The position numbers were made by a program, and so were the translations under genes. The notes under the pieces are model-generated. The model saw nothing but the letters and a program-made list of their open reading frames with translations, was not told the origin of the DNA and ran no database searches. A stretch of 64,000 nucleotides of DNA from Phlebotomus papatasi (taxonomy: Eukaryota > Arthropoda > Insecta > Diptera > Psychodidae): NCBI RefSeq assembly GCF_024763615.1, contig NC_077222.1, forward strand, positions 32,302,001 to 32,366,000. The letters are read 5' to 3'. How positions within the stretch are numbered: the first letter of the stretch is position 1; every line of letters starts with the position of its first letter. Of this stretch, positions 21,920-32,526 are shown piece by piece.

Positions 21920-23883
21920 GTATAAAAATTCTGTTTTAACATTAAATTTTAAAAATTTTCGGAGCTGAAATTCCTTACATGTAACCAAAAATTCGTCTAA
22001 AGTCCAACAAGTTGAATTTTAGGTATAAAAAATCACATCGTGTAGAGTTATTTGGATTCGATATCTCAATTGTGTTTTTCTCAAAATTTATTTGAGGAAG
22101 AGTTACAGAAAATGAATTGTCCCTTAGTTTGTGAATTATGATTCCCTTCGTTCGACAATATCGAGGGCAAGAAAATACAGAGATACTTCATGTAAGTTTG
22201 GTGGAAAAATCGAATAATATGTTAAGGGTTGCAGAGGAAAAGTGTTGGGGTGTTATTTTCCAGCAAAAGAGGGTGGTAAAAGTAGATAAATCAAAACTAT
22301 GCGAAATATTTCCATTTTGGTCCTTGGAGAGAGAAATATTTTAAGTATGAAATATTATTTCTGTTATTACTCAGTAATCAATGGCTGCCATATAAATTTT
22401 CCATCATGGCAGTTGGGTTTTTGGCTGAAAGCATCAGGTCCCACTTGGAGAATTGATGGTGTCACAATTAGACACAGTGGAAATTTAAATATATACAACA
22501 CAAAATCCAATTCATCCACCCTCGCCCCCATTTTCCTCAACAAATTTTCCTTTAGAGGGGGGATGCTCCGTGACGAAATAACCGTAAGGGAAAAGATGGT
22601 GAAAAAGGAAATGGAGTTGAAATTTTTTTGGGGAGTATGAGAAGGTTTTTTTCGGAAAAAACTCACATTGAATTCAAAACCAACTCCTCTTGTACGTTTT
22701 ATGTACAGAGACAGAAATTCTCTTGTCCTCAACATTTGCTACGAGGAAATTCACACTGGGCTTGGGGAAAAAAATACTTGGAAGATGGGGATATTTTATT
22801 TAAATTTTCTCCACCAGACCACATCACGCAAGAGGAAATTCGAATATTCTTCAAAACAATCACTTCCCATTTTTCTCACCCTTGTCTTCCAGACATGGCG
22901 TTTTCACCATCGGAATTTAGCGCACTTGATGTATTCACATCATTATTGAGGCCGTATCCCGAAGGCTGAAAAACTTTCCCTAAAGCACCTTTAGTTTAAC
23001 GAAAAACAAATTTAACGATTTCTCACTCGGATTCCAAAAAAAGACTTAACGAAAATTTTTCAATTTTTCAAGTATACAAAGTTTTTCTTTCGTTGAGAAT
23101 CTTCTCAAAATCTCTGAATTTTACACATTTGTTTTCAATTATTCAACAATTTTCCTCTCTTGGAGTTCATCCACCACCTTTTCCCCAAAAAGATTTTTCC
23201 AAAACAACAACGCAACAAGAAACGCCAAGGGGGAAGATGTCGATAAGTGAAAGCAGCAAGTGAAGAGAAAATATGAAAATGAGTGAAAATATGTACATTT
23301 TTTTTCAGGGGTGAAAGTACTCATGGTTAGGGTAAAAAATGGTGAAAAATTAAATTTGTACCTTTGTCAAATTTAATGAATCTCTTATCCATTGAAATTT
23401 TATACATTTTCTCCCCCCATCCCATCCTTCCCTAACTTTTCTTCTCGCGTCTATTTTTTTTTGCTTAATAATTCACGAGAGAAAAGTATGTTTTCCATTT
23501 TGTCCTTGATGTTCAACGAATTCAACGATGAGGGATGCGAAAGTAGAATTGATGTCTGCATATTCTGTTTGGGGGAAGATATTTTCTAATAGAGGTTTCT
23601 CTTATTTTCCCCGCATGAAAGAAAATTGCAATATGGTAGGGATGTTTGATGTTAAAGTTATTGGTGAAAGTTGTGGCTTCTGAAATATTATTATTAAAAT
23701 GTCCAAAGACAATTTCAACTTCAACTGAATTTATTTTGAAGTTTGCTTTAGATTTATCAAAAAAAATATGTTACATATGAGTGGTAGGACTGCAAAGTTT
23801 TAGGCTAGGTTTTTTTCTTATAAACTTTGTAATCCATTTATATTAAAATTGAATAAATATGTGCAGAACTTTTAAAAAGAATA
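21920..23883. other. Non-coding stretch with overlapping small frames
   Basis: Frames at 22138-22344, 22299-22640, 22367-22735(-), 22628-22969 and 22668-22949 overlap in several phases. None has a recognisable domain or a codon pattern that stands out, so I do not call a gene. Confidence 0.4.
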
Positions 23884-24094
23884 TAGGATGGGGTCCTCAC
23901 TTATGGATGTTTGGACAGCTTGCAAAAATCTTAAGTTAAAACACAAAACTGATTTCGAAAATCAAAAAAAAAAAATTAGTCACATCATAAACTACTAATT
24001 TTATGACTTTTAGAAATTTGTTTTATATAAGAACTTAAGATTTTTGCCAGCTGTACTTAAATGTATAATATCCATAAGTGTAGACTCCACCCTA
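23884..24094. mobile_element. TA-flanked MITE, CACTTATGGAT family
   Basis: The left end is TAGGATGGGGTCCTCACTTA and the right end, reverse-complemented, is TAGGGTGGAGTCTACACTTA. An inner inverted pair is present (AAAAATCTTAAGTT and AACTTAAGATTTTT). It is 211 bp and non-coding. Confidence 0.85.
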
Positions 24095-24261
24095 TTTGTG
24101 TGTTATTTTAATAATGTTAAAGTATTGTATTGTATTTACTTTTAATCTTGATTGTCTCCTTGAGTATCAGTTATGCACCTAGTAGTCTGAGAAACAACTA
24201 GGTTGACCAAGGACTTAACGCTATTTGACCTCATGTGTATACTTTGCAATATGACGGACAG

Positions 24262-24806
24262 ACCAACGGCTTAAGTCGAGAGACGGCTAAACGTTAAAAT
24301 AATAATTTAATCAAATTACAATCAATTTCCCATTAAGTAAACCGTTTCTTTGCTTAAGCCGAGAGATAGATTATCCAGAAACTGATGGAAATGTAATCCA
24401 ATCTTGATTTGGAATATAATTACGTTAATCCGTCTCTCAGCTCGTAAGCGGGGTCCAATCAAAACTAATAAAAAATGAAGATATTTTTCACTTTTCCTTG
24501 TAAAAATTTTGCAGCTATTGCACCGAGATTTAAACAAATTTGCTCGTAGTTCTTATACTATTTCGGCGAATATTATGAAATATGTATTTTTAGATAGTTT
24601 TTAATGCACAATTTCGAAGTATATCAGACTGATAAGTCAATTCTCTTCAGGAAAAAACTTGCCAATAGTATTCAGTGCATCTATGCATAAACGTATGAAA
24701 AAATGAAATGTCGAGAGGCCCCTGGTCGTAAGTGCATCTAGGACTTTATAGACTACATCCCCATTAGTTTTTCACTGAGCCGCCTCTCGGATTAAGCCGT
24801 AAGTAT
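24262..24806. repeat. Inverted-repeat element, GGCTTAAGTCGAGAGACGG motif
   Basis: ACGGCTTAAGTCGAGAGACG (about 24267) is matched in inverse by CGCCTCTCGGATTAAGCCGT (about 24781). Further copies of the motif occur inside (GCTTAAGCCGAGAGA near 24354; CGTCTCTCAGCTCGTAAGC near 24431; TCGAGAGGCCCCTGGTCGTA near 24712). The borders are uncertain. Confidence 0.5.
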
Positions 24807-26250
24807 GTCTAGGGCATATGGTTATGATTATAAACAGTATGAAAATGTAACTTAAAATTTCAAAATACTAATGTAAGAATTCTTAACATCATCTACATTT
24901 TCTTTACTGGATTTATCATCTCACTCTATCCTGTAGATAGGTTTATAATTCAAAATCAGCTTCAATGATTTTATTTATTATTAAAAATATAATGTAAATC
25001 CAACTTCGTGTTTCAATTATACAACAATTACCTTTAAACCTGCTATCTTCTTCATATAGAATATGTGAACTTTTCCTTTTTTTATTTGTTCATAATGAAG
25101 TTACCGCACTAGTACGTAAACAAAATTTTACTATTTTTGGTGACAACCTTACAAGTTAATCAAATTATAGAGTGTTATACTCCAGTCGAGGATGTTTCCA
25201 AAATGGGGCGTAGGTGCGCTGTAGTTATAATAGAACCGGAGATATGAGGGGTCAAAGTTCACGAAATTCAAAAAATTATATCTCCGGTTCTATTTGACCG
25301 ATTTTGATGAGTGAGGGCTTAAACCTAATGCTACAACTTTCTAAAACATTTGAACTTCATAGGACCAACACCAGGGGCGCCACAGTCAAAAAACCAATCT
25401 CAATATCACATAACCTCAATTATATCGACTGTCGCTGAACCGATTTTGATGATTACATAATTGTAGGAGACATTTGTGTCTTCATTGCGTCTATACATCA
25501 TTTTTCGATCAGACAATGTGATCTGTCCGATTTTGTCATTTAAATGTGAAAAAAAATTATTTTTCCCATAATATCGCTTTGAAACCATTCAGATGCCAAT
25601 TTGACTGCTTCTACTCGACCAAGACACTTAAAACAGGGTTTTAAATGGAAAGTCTCACAAAATACAACAATTCTTTAATATAATTGAAATTCATCAAATG
25701 GACACTTGGGGCGCTCTGGTCGAAAAAACGAGTTTAGAATCAAAAAACCTTGATTATCGCGGCTTCTGAGTAATCGATGAGATCATGTTCTATGGCAAAA
25801 TTATAGAGAACATTCTCGTCTACATTTCACCCATATATCACTTTTCTGTCACTCCATCCAAATCTTTGATATTTTGGTTTAAATACAAAATTTGTATGAT
25901 TTCACGATTTTGATTCAAAATAACTGAATGGCGTCCCACAATTTCAGCACTAAATCGAATTTCCATACATTCCGAGTTAGCTCACATTAAGAATCTCACC
26001 TACATAAGCCGGTTAGAATTATCTGTCCCTTTATCAGTCTAATCGAAACAATTTTTTGACAAATTAAAGGCAAACGAAAATATCTTTTGCTGGCTAATTT
26101 TTCCCTGGTCTCCTCTAATTATTCTTTTTCAGTCAAATAAAACTGAAAAAAAGGAAAACTGGCTTGTAGATGAAACTTGGAATATCAGTAAGAGCATAAT
26201 TGCTACACTAAACATTAAAAAAATATTAACACAAAAATTTAAGTGTCCTA
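24807..26250. other. Non-coding stretch with an unclassified repeat-like block
   Basis: A perfect 16-bp inverted pair (ATAGAACCGGAGATAT at 25230-25245; ATATCTCCGGTTCTAT at 25278-25293) is followed by two loosely similar segments that each contain ACCGATTTTGATGA (about 25298 and 25439) and GGGGCGC/GGGGCGCC (25373 and 25709). No coding region is recognised. Confidence 0.4.
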
Positions 26251-26261
26251 TATGCGAAAAA

Positions 26262-27106
26262 CTCGCTTAAAAGTAAGATGGGAAGGAAATATTCTAAAAC
26301 ACAATTTCACGCCCAAGTATCTTGGTATTACTCTCGACAGGACTCTCACATACAAGACCCACTGCAGTAATGTTAAAAACAAGGTGAAAACAAGAAACAA
26401 CTTACTGCGAAAACTTGTTAACGCTCAGTGGGGAGCTCAGCCGAAACTGATGCGTACGTCTGCTCTTGCGCTATCGTTTTCTGTAGCAGAGTACGCAGCT
26501 GAAGTATGGGAGAGGTCTGCGCACGCAAAACAAGTTGACGTCGCTCTTAACGACACCGCCCGTATAATAACAGGGTGCCTAAAGGGCACTCCAGTGGACA
26601 AACTCTATCCCTTAGCAGGAATTGCTCCACCACGGGTGAGGAGACAAATCATCTCCAGTAGAGAGATGTCCAAGGTTCTTTCTGAACCAAGGCATCTTCT
26701 CCACGGTCACAAAAAATCAAGAGCAAGGCTGAAGTCTCGCAAGAGCTTTTGCCACTCTGTCAAACCACTTGACCAATCTCCAGAGGAGGCCAGACTTAAT
26801 CTGTGGAAGGAAGTCTTTCCACCAGATTTTGTCGAATTAAGGGAATGTCTTCCTCCTGGTGGTGACCAAGACTGGAAGATATGGAAGTCTCTCAATCGTT
26901 TGAGAAGCGGCGTAGCGCGTTCGAGAGACAACAGGCAGCGATGGGGTTTCTCCAATTGTGACGTCCTTTGTGACTGTGGGGTGATCCAAACCACCCCCCA
27001 TTTATGTGTTTGTCCGTTGTCTCCTGCCCCTTGTGGAGCAGAAGATTTGATGTTGGCAAGTCCGCTTGCCATTGACGTTGCCCGTTTTTGGGCAAGACAT
27101 ACTTAA
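26262..27106 (+). CDS. C-terminal part of a LINE reverse transcriptase (truncated)
   Basis: This is the end of a non-LTR retrotransposon ORF2, lacking the catalytic palm. The start is set by the truncation border and not by an initiation codon; a frame reading through the target site begins at 26243. Visible hallmarks are TPKYLGITLDRTLTYKTHC near the start (conserved region after the palm), RNNLLRKL, LALSFSVAEYAAEVW, and a C-terminal Cys/His cluster (CDCG, then H and C further on, ending CP), as in the C-termini of CR1/L2-like and jockey-like LINEs. No stop interrupts the 280-codon stretch. The exact clade is left open. It is different from the 15071-17343 element. Confidence 0.85.
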
Positions 27107-27141
27107 TTTTTTTAAAGCCTCGACACGATTAATAATAATAA
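26262..27141 (+). mobile_element. LINE fragment, 5'-truncated, with 11-12 bp TSD
   Basis: The coding fragment ends at a stop at 27106. It has a very short 3' UTR and a TAA-repeat tail (about 27129-27141). The flank TATGCGAAAAA at 26251-26261 is repeated directly after the tail at 27142-27152; the preceding A is also shared. The borders are therefore fixed and the element is about 880 bp. Confidence 0.9.
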
Positions 27142-27283
27142 TATGCGAAAAAGATATGCTCATTCATTATTTTCATCATTAACGTATTATGAAATAATAA
27201 AGCTTCAGATCATAATTTTTCTTTAAACCTTGTCCTCTTTTATTATAAATTTAATATTGAAATTTTGAAATTTATAAATCTTA

Positions 27284-28020
27284 CCGTGCTATCACACTAT
27301 GATTTTTTCAATTTGTAAATTCAATTTAATTTTCAGATGAATTGTTCCTATGCGTTATTTTGCACTAAAAACCAATTGAATTGATAGATCTTCACTTATT
27401 TAATTATTAAAACTAATACTGAAAACCTGTTTAAATATGTTAAAATAGCATAAATGTGGTTGCTCAAATAAATATGAATTCAGCAAATTAAAATGTTAAA
27501 ATTGCTCAATAATTTCAATTTTATTGGAGTTAAGTAAGTTTTGTCTTGAAGGAAATTATTCTTATTAAATTTATTTATTCGTAATTAATATTATTTGTGG
27601 CGAAAATATAAGATAAGTACAGTGTTTTAGTGATAAACTTGCATGAAGTGAAGCTTAAGTATCAGGAGTAATTTATTAAGTTCCTCCAAAGCCATTCGAA
27701 GGAAATAGTTGTGTTAAGAAATTTCAGTTGGGAGTTGGGACGACTTCATACAGATTTTCAATTAGAATATATCAGAGTCGCTGCAATAGCCCTTTGCCTA
27801 CAAATCTTTTTTCTGGCTTTGGTGATCCTTCTGAATAACAGATACGTGACTTATAAGACATTTTGAGTACTATAACACATTTTCCAGAGTCATTCACAAT
27901 CAAAAATCTCGCGGCACTATTTAAGATTGAGCAAATTTCTTGTGTGCAAATTTCTTAATGCTCAATTGGCTCAATTGGATTTAAAATTAAAAAGTGAAAA
28001 ATCCTAGTGTGATAGCACCG
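27284..28020. mobile_element. PIF/Harbinger-like inverted-repeat element with TTA flanks
   Basis: The left end is CCGTGCTATCACACTATGAT. The right end, reverse-complemented, is CGGTGCTATCACACTAGGAT. Each is bounded by TTA (27281-27283 and 28021-28023), the 3-bp TWA-type duplication of PIF/Harbinger elements. It is 737 bp with no transposase frame, so it is a non-autonomous copy. An extra CTAGTGTGAT lies just outside, at about 28071. Confidence 0.65.
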
Positions 28021-28023
28021 TTA

Positions 28024-29597
28024 CAGGAAAAATATATATTTTCTTAAAAATATTTTTCAAAATGGAGCTTTCTAGTGTGATTATTTCCAAAATGCTAAAA
28101 AATTCTACCTCCATTTTTCACAGTGTTGTAGAGGTTTTTACAGAAGTTTAACGTATCGTCTACCAATTTTGACCAATCAATCTCGATAAAGTTGTAAAGT
28201 GCATTTTCTCGAGTTTCTTTTCATTTAAATTACACCGCCAAAGTGCTTGTCAGTGATGTGGAGAAGGGAATAAAGAGAAATCCAAATAGATTTACGTGAC
28301 AAATCGCACCTGCTCAAATATAGAAGTCATTTCTACTCGTTTTAGCTCTCTTTTCTCCCCCGGGGGATAAGCATACAACACCAGCAGATATGTATGACTT
28401 TTGTCCAATGCACCATTTGCTGTGGTGATGCCAGAACGAACTAAAATTCTAAGGGACGGAGGTATAGTGAGAAATGGGTAGCAATGCGTGAGCACAATCT
28501 CAAACTATTGACAATCATCGTTTCTTCTATTCACATAATTCTTTGTTTGGCAATCGTAATATATTTGTGTGACATGTTGAAGAAGTTATGGAGGATTCCC
28601 ATAGAGAAGAAAATACAGCAATAGATTAAATATACAAAATGATAACAAAGGGGGTAAGTCGATGGAGGTTAAAGATCGTTTATTATGGATTTTACTACTT
28701 ACAATATAAATGTCACTTCTATATAGAACAAAATAAATTGAATAGGGAATATCCTACATGCCAAAATGTTAAGAAGAAAAGCCTTTCATACATAGCATTT
28801 CCATATAGAAAATAGTTTCAACCATTCATCTACAATTGACAAATGCTAGAACATTTCTCATATCTCTTATGGCGAATGGAAATGTCTTTACATAATCTTC
28901 TGGATGGATAAATTGCTTGTAACATTTATGACATAAACATCAAATGGTGTTGAGGAAAAGACACTAAAATGTGTACAAAGTGTCGTCTTTCTTCCTCCTT
29001 TTCCGATCACTTTTGTTCGGACACTATACCCCGCAACTTCTTGTACTTTAGATCATACAAATGACAGAAGAATGGACAAGGCTCTTGTGAGTACTTTTCG
29101 GCATTCTAACTTATGGTTCTCTCCTCATTCATTCTCCCTAAAATCAAAATGACAAACACTCAATGGTTTTTTGACTTGTAAATAATTTATAAGAAAAATA
29201 TTGTCGGTTGCCGCATGTAAATAGTCATCAATCATATTGCGAGTCGAAAAGGAAATGTGCTGTACATTGTCCATTCTGGTATTGGCGCCTTTAGTAACGC
29301 GTTGTTAAGTGCATTGTGCGTGCTAATGCTAAACCCTCGTATTATCGATCATATATGATAAGTTTAAAGTGTGTGGTTTTGGTAATTCAAGTGAAATAGT
29401 AGTATCTTTATCATTTGCTCATAATCTTTCAGTAGGTGTCCTTAGAACGAAAACGTGACTAAACATTGTGACAATAGGGAAAATTATACATAAGTGACAA
29501 CACGTCATTTGAATCAGTAATTGTTCTAATTACACTTTTGTTCCCATATTTTTTTAAGTTTAAAAGCATTCAACGAATTTTATATTAATTAGTTTCT
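28024..29597. other. Non-coding stretch
   Basis: No gene or element ends are recognised. The minus-strand frame at 28292-28495 has no domain. Confidence 0.45.
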
Positions 29598-30375
29598 AAA
29601 TTTGGACACTTTGAGGGTAAAATTGGACACTAAAAATAAATTGACTAAAATTATGGATTTTTTTTTACAATATTTGATGAATAATGTATCTATGTTTAGT
29701 GAAGTTTATGAGTGTTTTTGAACTTGCCAATCCACATCATTAAGTGAAAACTTTATATACTTAGTTATTTATTTTATCTTAGTCAGATAGAAAACCAAAC
29801 AGCCTTATTGGCTAGGTTTTTCAAACCTCTCTCTGTGAGCATACCCATCTTCCCATATAAGTGACCTACGTGCATATGTACGGTCCCGAAATATACAACC
29901 AATGAAGGGATTTTCCATCGTTTTCATCCCGGAGGTTGGAATCGACACTAAGACGGCGATGGCCGCATGGGGGGTTTGAAAAACAGAGATGATAATAAAA
30001 TTCAATTCAATTCAATTCAATAAAATGAATTCTATCTAAATATTTGGTCTTTTTAGAAGCTTTTAACACTAAATTAGTTAAATTTTGACCGAAAAGACCA
30101 AGAAATGCGCGAATCCGCGCATACTTAGAGTAGAGTACTGAAATCAATTCACTTTAATGAATGATAGGGAAAGTTTCTGGATTTCTTGTGACATTCTATG
30201 GTTCCCTTACATAAACAAGAAGAGAACTTGGTAAGTTTGATTCTTGAAATGGAGAACAATGGGCTGGGCATTCCATACCTTTACATCCATACATCCATAC
30301 ATTTTTAAAACGTATTGAGACTAATTTTAGTAAAAACAAAGACGATAAACAGCTTGCCAAATTTCTGAAGAATGT
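29598..30375. repeat. Interspersed repeat R2, shorter inverted copy, interrupted by a LINE end
   Basis: It is inverse to 13535-14473. TTTGGACACTTTGAGGG and AAAATTGGACACTAAAAA at the left match its right end, and AGAAGAGAACTTGG, ACTAATTTTAGTAAAAAC and GACGATAAACAGCTT at the right match its left end. Compared with that copy it lacks several hundred internal bases and has a 337-bp insertion at 29687-30023. Confidence 0.65.
29687..30023 (+). mobile_element. LINE 3'-end fragment with ATTCA-repeat tail, inserted in R2
   Basis: The insertion is defined by comparison with the uninterrupted R2 copy, where GAATAATG runs straight into AATTCTATC. The 3' tail is a run of ATTCA (about 29999-30020). Just before it a frame reads IDTKTAMAAWGV then stop, similar to the terminal peptide of the 31259-31345 fragment. 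ATAATG/AAAATG at the edges may be a short decayed TSD. Confidence 0.6.
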
Positions 30376-30663
30376 TAACCCTTTTACTTATTCCATAACT
30401 ATCAATTTTAAAGAGAATATCTGCAAGACTGGCGATTTTTGAAGCTTGTTGCTTAAAATACGGTTGTCAATCTCATCAAAACATTACATAAAGAATAGTT
30501 TACGAGATTGAAAGATATAATTACCTTAATATCCCAAATTTATTGAAATCGTGAATAAGGATACTGGGCAAAATTAGTCAGGAAGAGAATTAGACTAGTA
30601 GTGAGAAACATTGAGCAAATCACTTTCATAGTAAACAACTTCACTTCTTCATTTTTTTCAATG

Positions 30664-30888
30664 TCAAGGAGGCTTTCACGCTTCGCGTACAGTCTGATGG
30701 TTTCGAAAATTTTATATATTTCATTTTCCTTTAATGAATCTAACCTATATATGGCAATATATTTTTATAGCTAGAATTCAGCCCCACATATCCTGAAAAA
30801 ATAGGTCAGATTCATTAACGGAACATAGGAAAAATGGGAAGTGTTCGAACCCAGAAGAGTACGTGGGAAATCTAAAACCCTTCCCTTA
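30664..30888. repeat. Family A inverted-repeat element, second copy
   Basis: GGCTTTCACGCTTCGCGTAC and TTTAATGAATCTAACCTATA on the left are matched inverted on the right (TAGGTCAGATTCATTAACGG, GTTCGAACCCAGAAGAGTAC). The order and motifs match 470-1107 but without the inner CCGGTGTTCG foldback. Confidence 0.65.
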
Positions 30889-30995
30889 ACTTTTAATTAT
30901 TCTTAATTCTATTGATTGAAATACAATTTTAATAATCTGTATCTTGGGTGAATATTTTTTATCAAAATACTAGTCAGTCAGTAGCTACAATCGAT

Positions 30996-31221
30996 TAGGG
31001 TGACGGCATTACTTATGGCCTATCTTTAGTTATGGCCAAGTCGCAATTTATGTCAGAAAATGGTCCCGAAAGCCAAAAAAAAAAAAGAATGTTCTGCGCT
31101 ATTAAAACACATCGAATATTTTTAATTTTGAGGTTTTTCCATAATATCTTGTAATATTGTAAGGTTTTTTGCGAGGAGGCAATAAGTAAAGACAGAGGTG
31201 ACAAGTAATGCCGCCATCCTA
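30996..31221. mobile_element. TA-flanked MITE, GGCATTACTTATGG family, copy 1
   Basis: The left end is TAGGGTGACGGCATTACTTA and the right end, reverse-complemented, is TAGGATGGCGGCATTACTTG. The motif TTATGGCC occurs twice near the left end (about 31015 and 31031). The minus-strand frame at 31013-31204 lies wholly within the repeat. The same family is at 58518-58960. Confidence 0.85.
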
Positions 31222-31258
31222 TATTGGTCCGTTGTTTATTAAATAAATAAAAATTACC

Positions 31259-31345
31259 TAATAATAATAATAATTTTATTCAACTTCGCATAACCCCCCA
31301 TACCATGCGTCCGCCGCCGTCTTAGCGTTGGTGACCAGCATCCGT
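31259..31345 (-). mobile_element. LINE 3'-end remnant with ATT-repeat tail
   Basis: On the minus strand a short frame ends LVTNAKTAADAWYGGLCEVE and then stop, followed immediately by AATTATTATTATTATTA. The short coding end plus simple-repeat tail is a LINE 3' end. Clade not assigned. Confidence 0.65.
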
Positions 31346-32526
31346 ACCATATTTATTACCCATATTTGAATAAATACTGAAACATATCTAAGATTTCAAG
31401 AGCTTTAAAATCAATCCAAATCTGATTTGATCGGCCGAAACACAAGATTCACTTTTTCAAATCTTCGACTATGAGAAATAGCTTAATTTAACAGAAAGAC
31501 AAGTTACAAAATTAACTGACTGAAATTCGTAACTGAATTTTAAGATATTGCTTCCAAAATATCCTATTATAATCAAGAATTTTCAAATATTTTTTAATAA
31601 AGTTTTTCTAAAATTCAATTTCCTAAAATATTACTGGATTACTAATCAATTAAGAACAATTTAAGACTTTCCTAAACTTAATTCACATTCCCAATACCGC
31701 TAGATAACACGACACGAACAATGGTATCTTCTTTGAAATTGAACTCTCTTGAGCTTCTATTTTTGTTTTCCAAGATATTTCCTCTGAAAATTCCAAATTG
31801 GGAATAACGTCATCTAAGGGAATGGAACCTCAGGTGTTGCAGACCCAATCCATTTGATGCCTTGTTGATTCCCCATGCTAGAATTATATCGAAGATTGAA
31901 GTAGTGTAGGATTGGGCTAACATTTGGGAAAATGCTTAAAGTCTGAGAGTGCAATTCTCGATCCAAAAGAGCAATTCAATTGGTACATTTCATATGTCGA
32001 AACATGTGGTATCCCTCTTTCTCAAAAGTCTAGCTCTTGGCCTTTTGAATTGCGTCACGTGAGGAGTTCATATTATAATCTTGTCTATTATCATCTCTTG
32101 ACCAGGCACACGATCTGTCTATAACCCTCCTACAAGTCACATTGGCATGTAATTTTCAATTTCATCCACTGTACCATTCAACCCCTCTGTGCAGCCACAG
32201 ACATACTAGGGCGGCAGAGAAAATGTAATTCCTTGTTTGTACATTAATCAATCAATCAATCGAATTACGACGACTTTCCTATTTTGCACATTTATCCTGG
32301 GATTCCTATAAATGCTGGAAGGAGAGGATTTTGTCAGTACATGAGAGATATTCCGGCTGCGGGTTAATAATACTATATGTGGTGCTGGGATGTATGTCGT
32401 TTAGGGAAGATTGGGAATGAGGATGTCAAGCTCCATCATCCTCAAATGCTTCTACTGCAAATGGGATAATGCGATTCAGGGGAGGCTCTTCCATATATAA
32501 ATTCGGTATTCATACATAAATGTGAA
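31346..32526. other. Non-coding unique flank
   Basis: Nothing recognised apart from an AATC microsatellite near 32243-32262. This is the last sequence before the duplicated block. Confidence 0.5.

Noticed and set aside
22138..22969. Cluster of overlapping frames that might be a gene
   Set aside because: Several phases and both strands are open at once, with no domain, splice pattern or start context that favours one.
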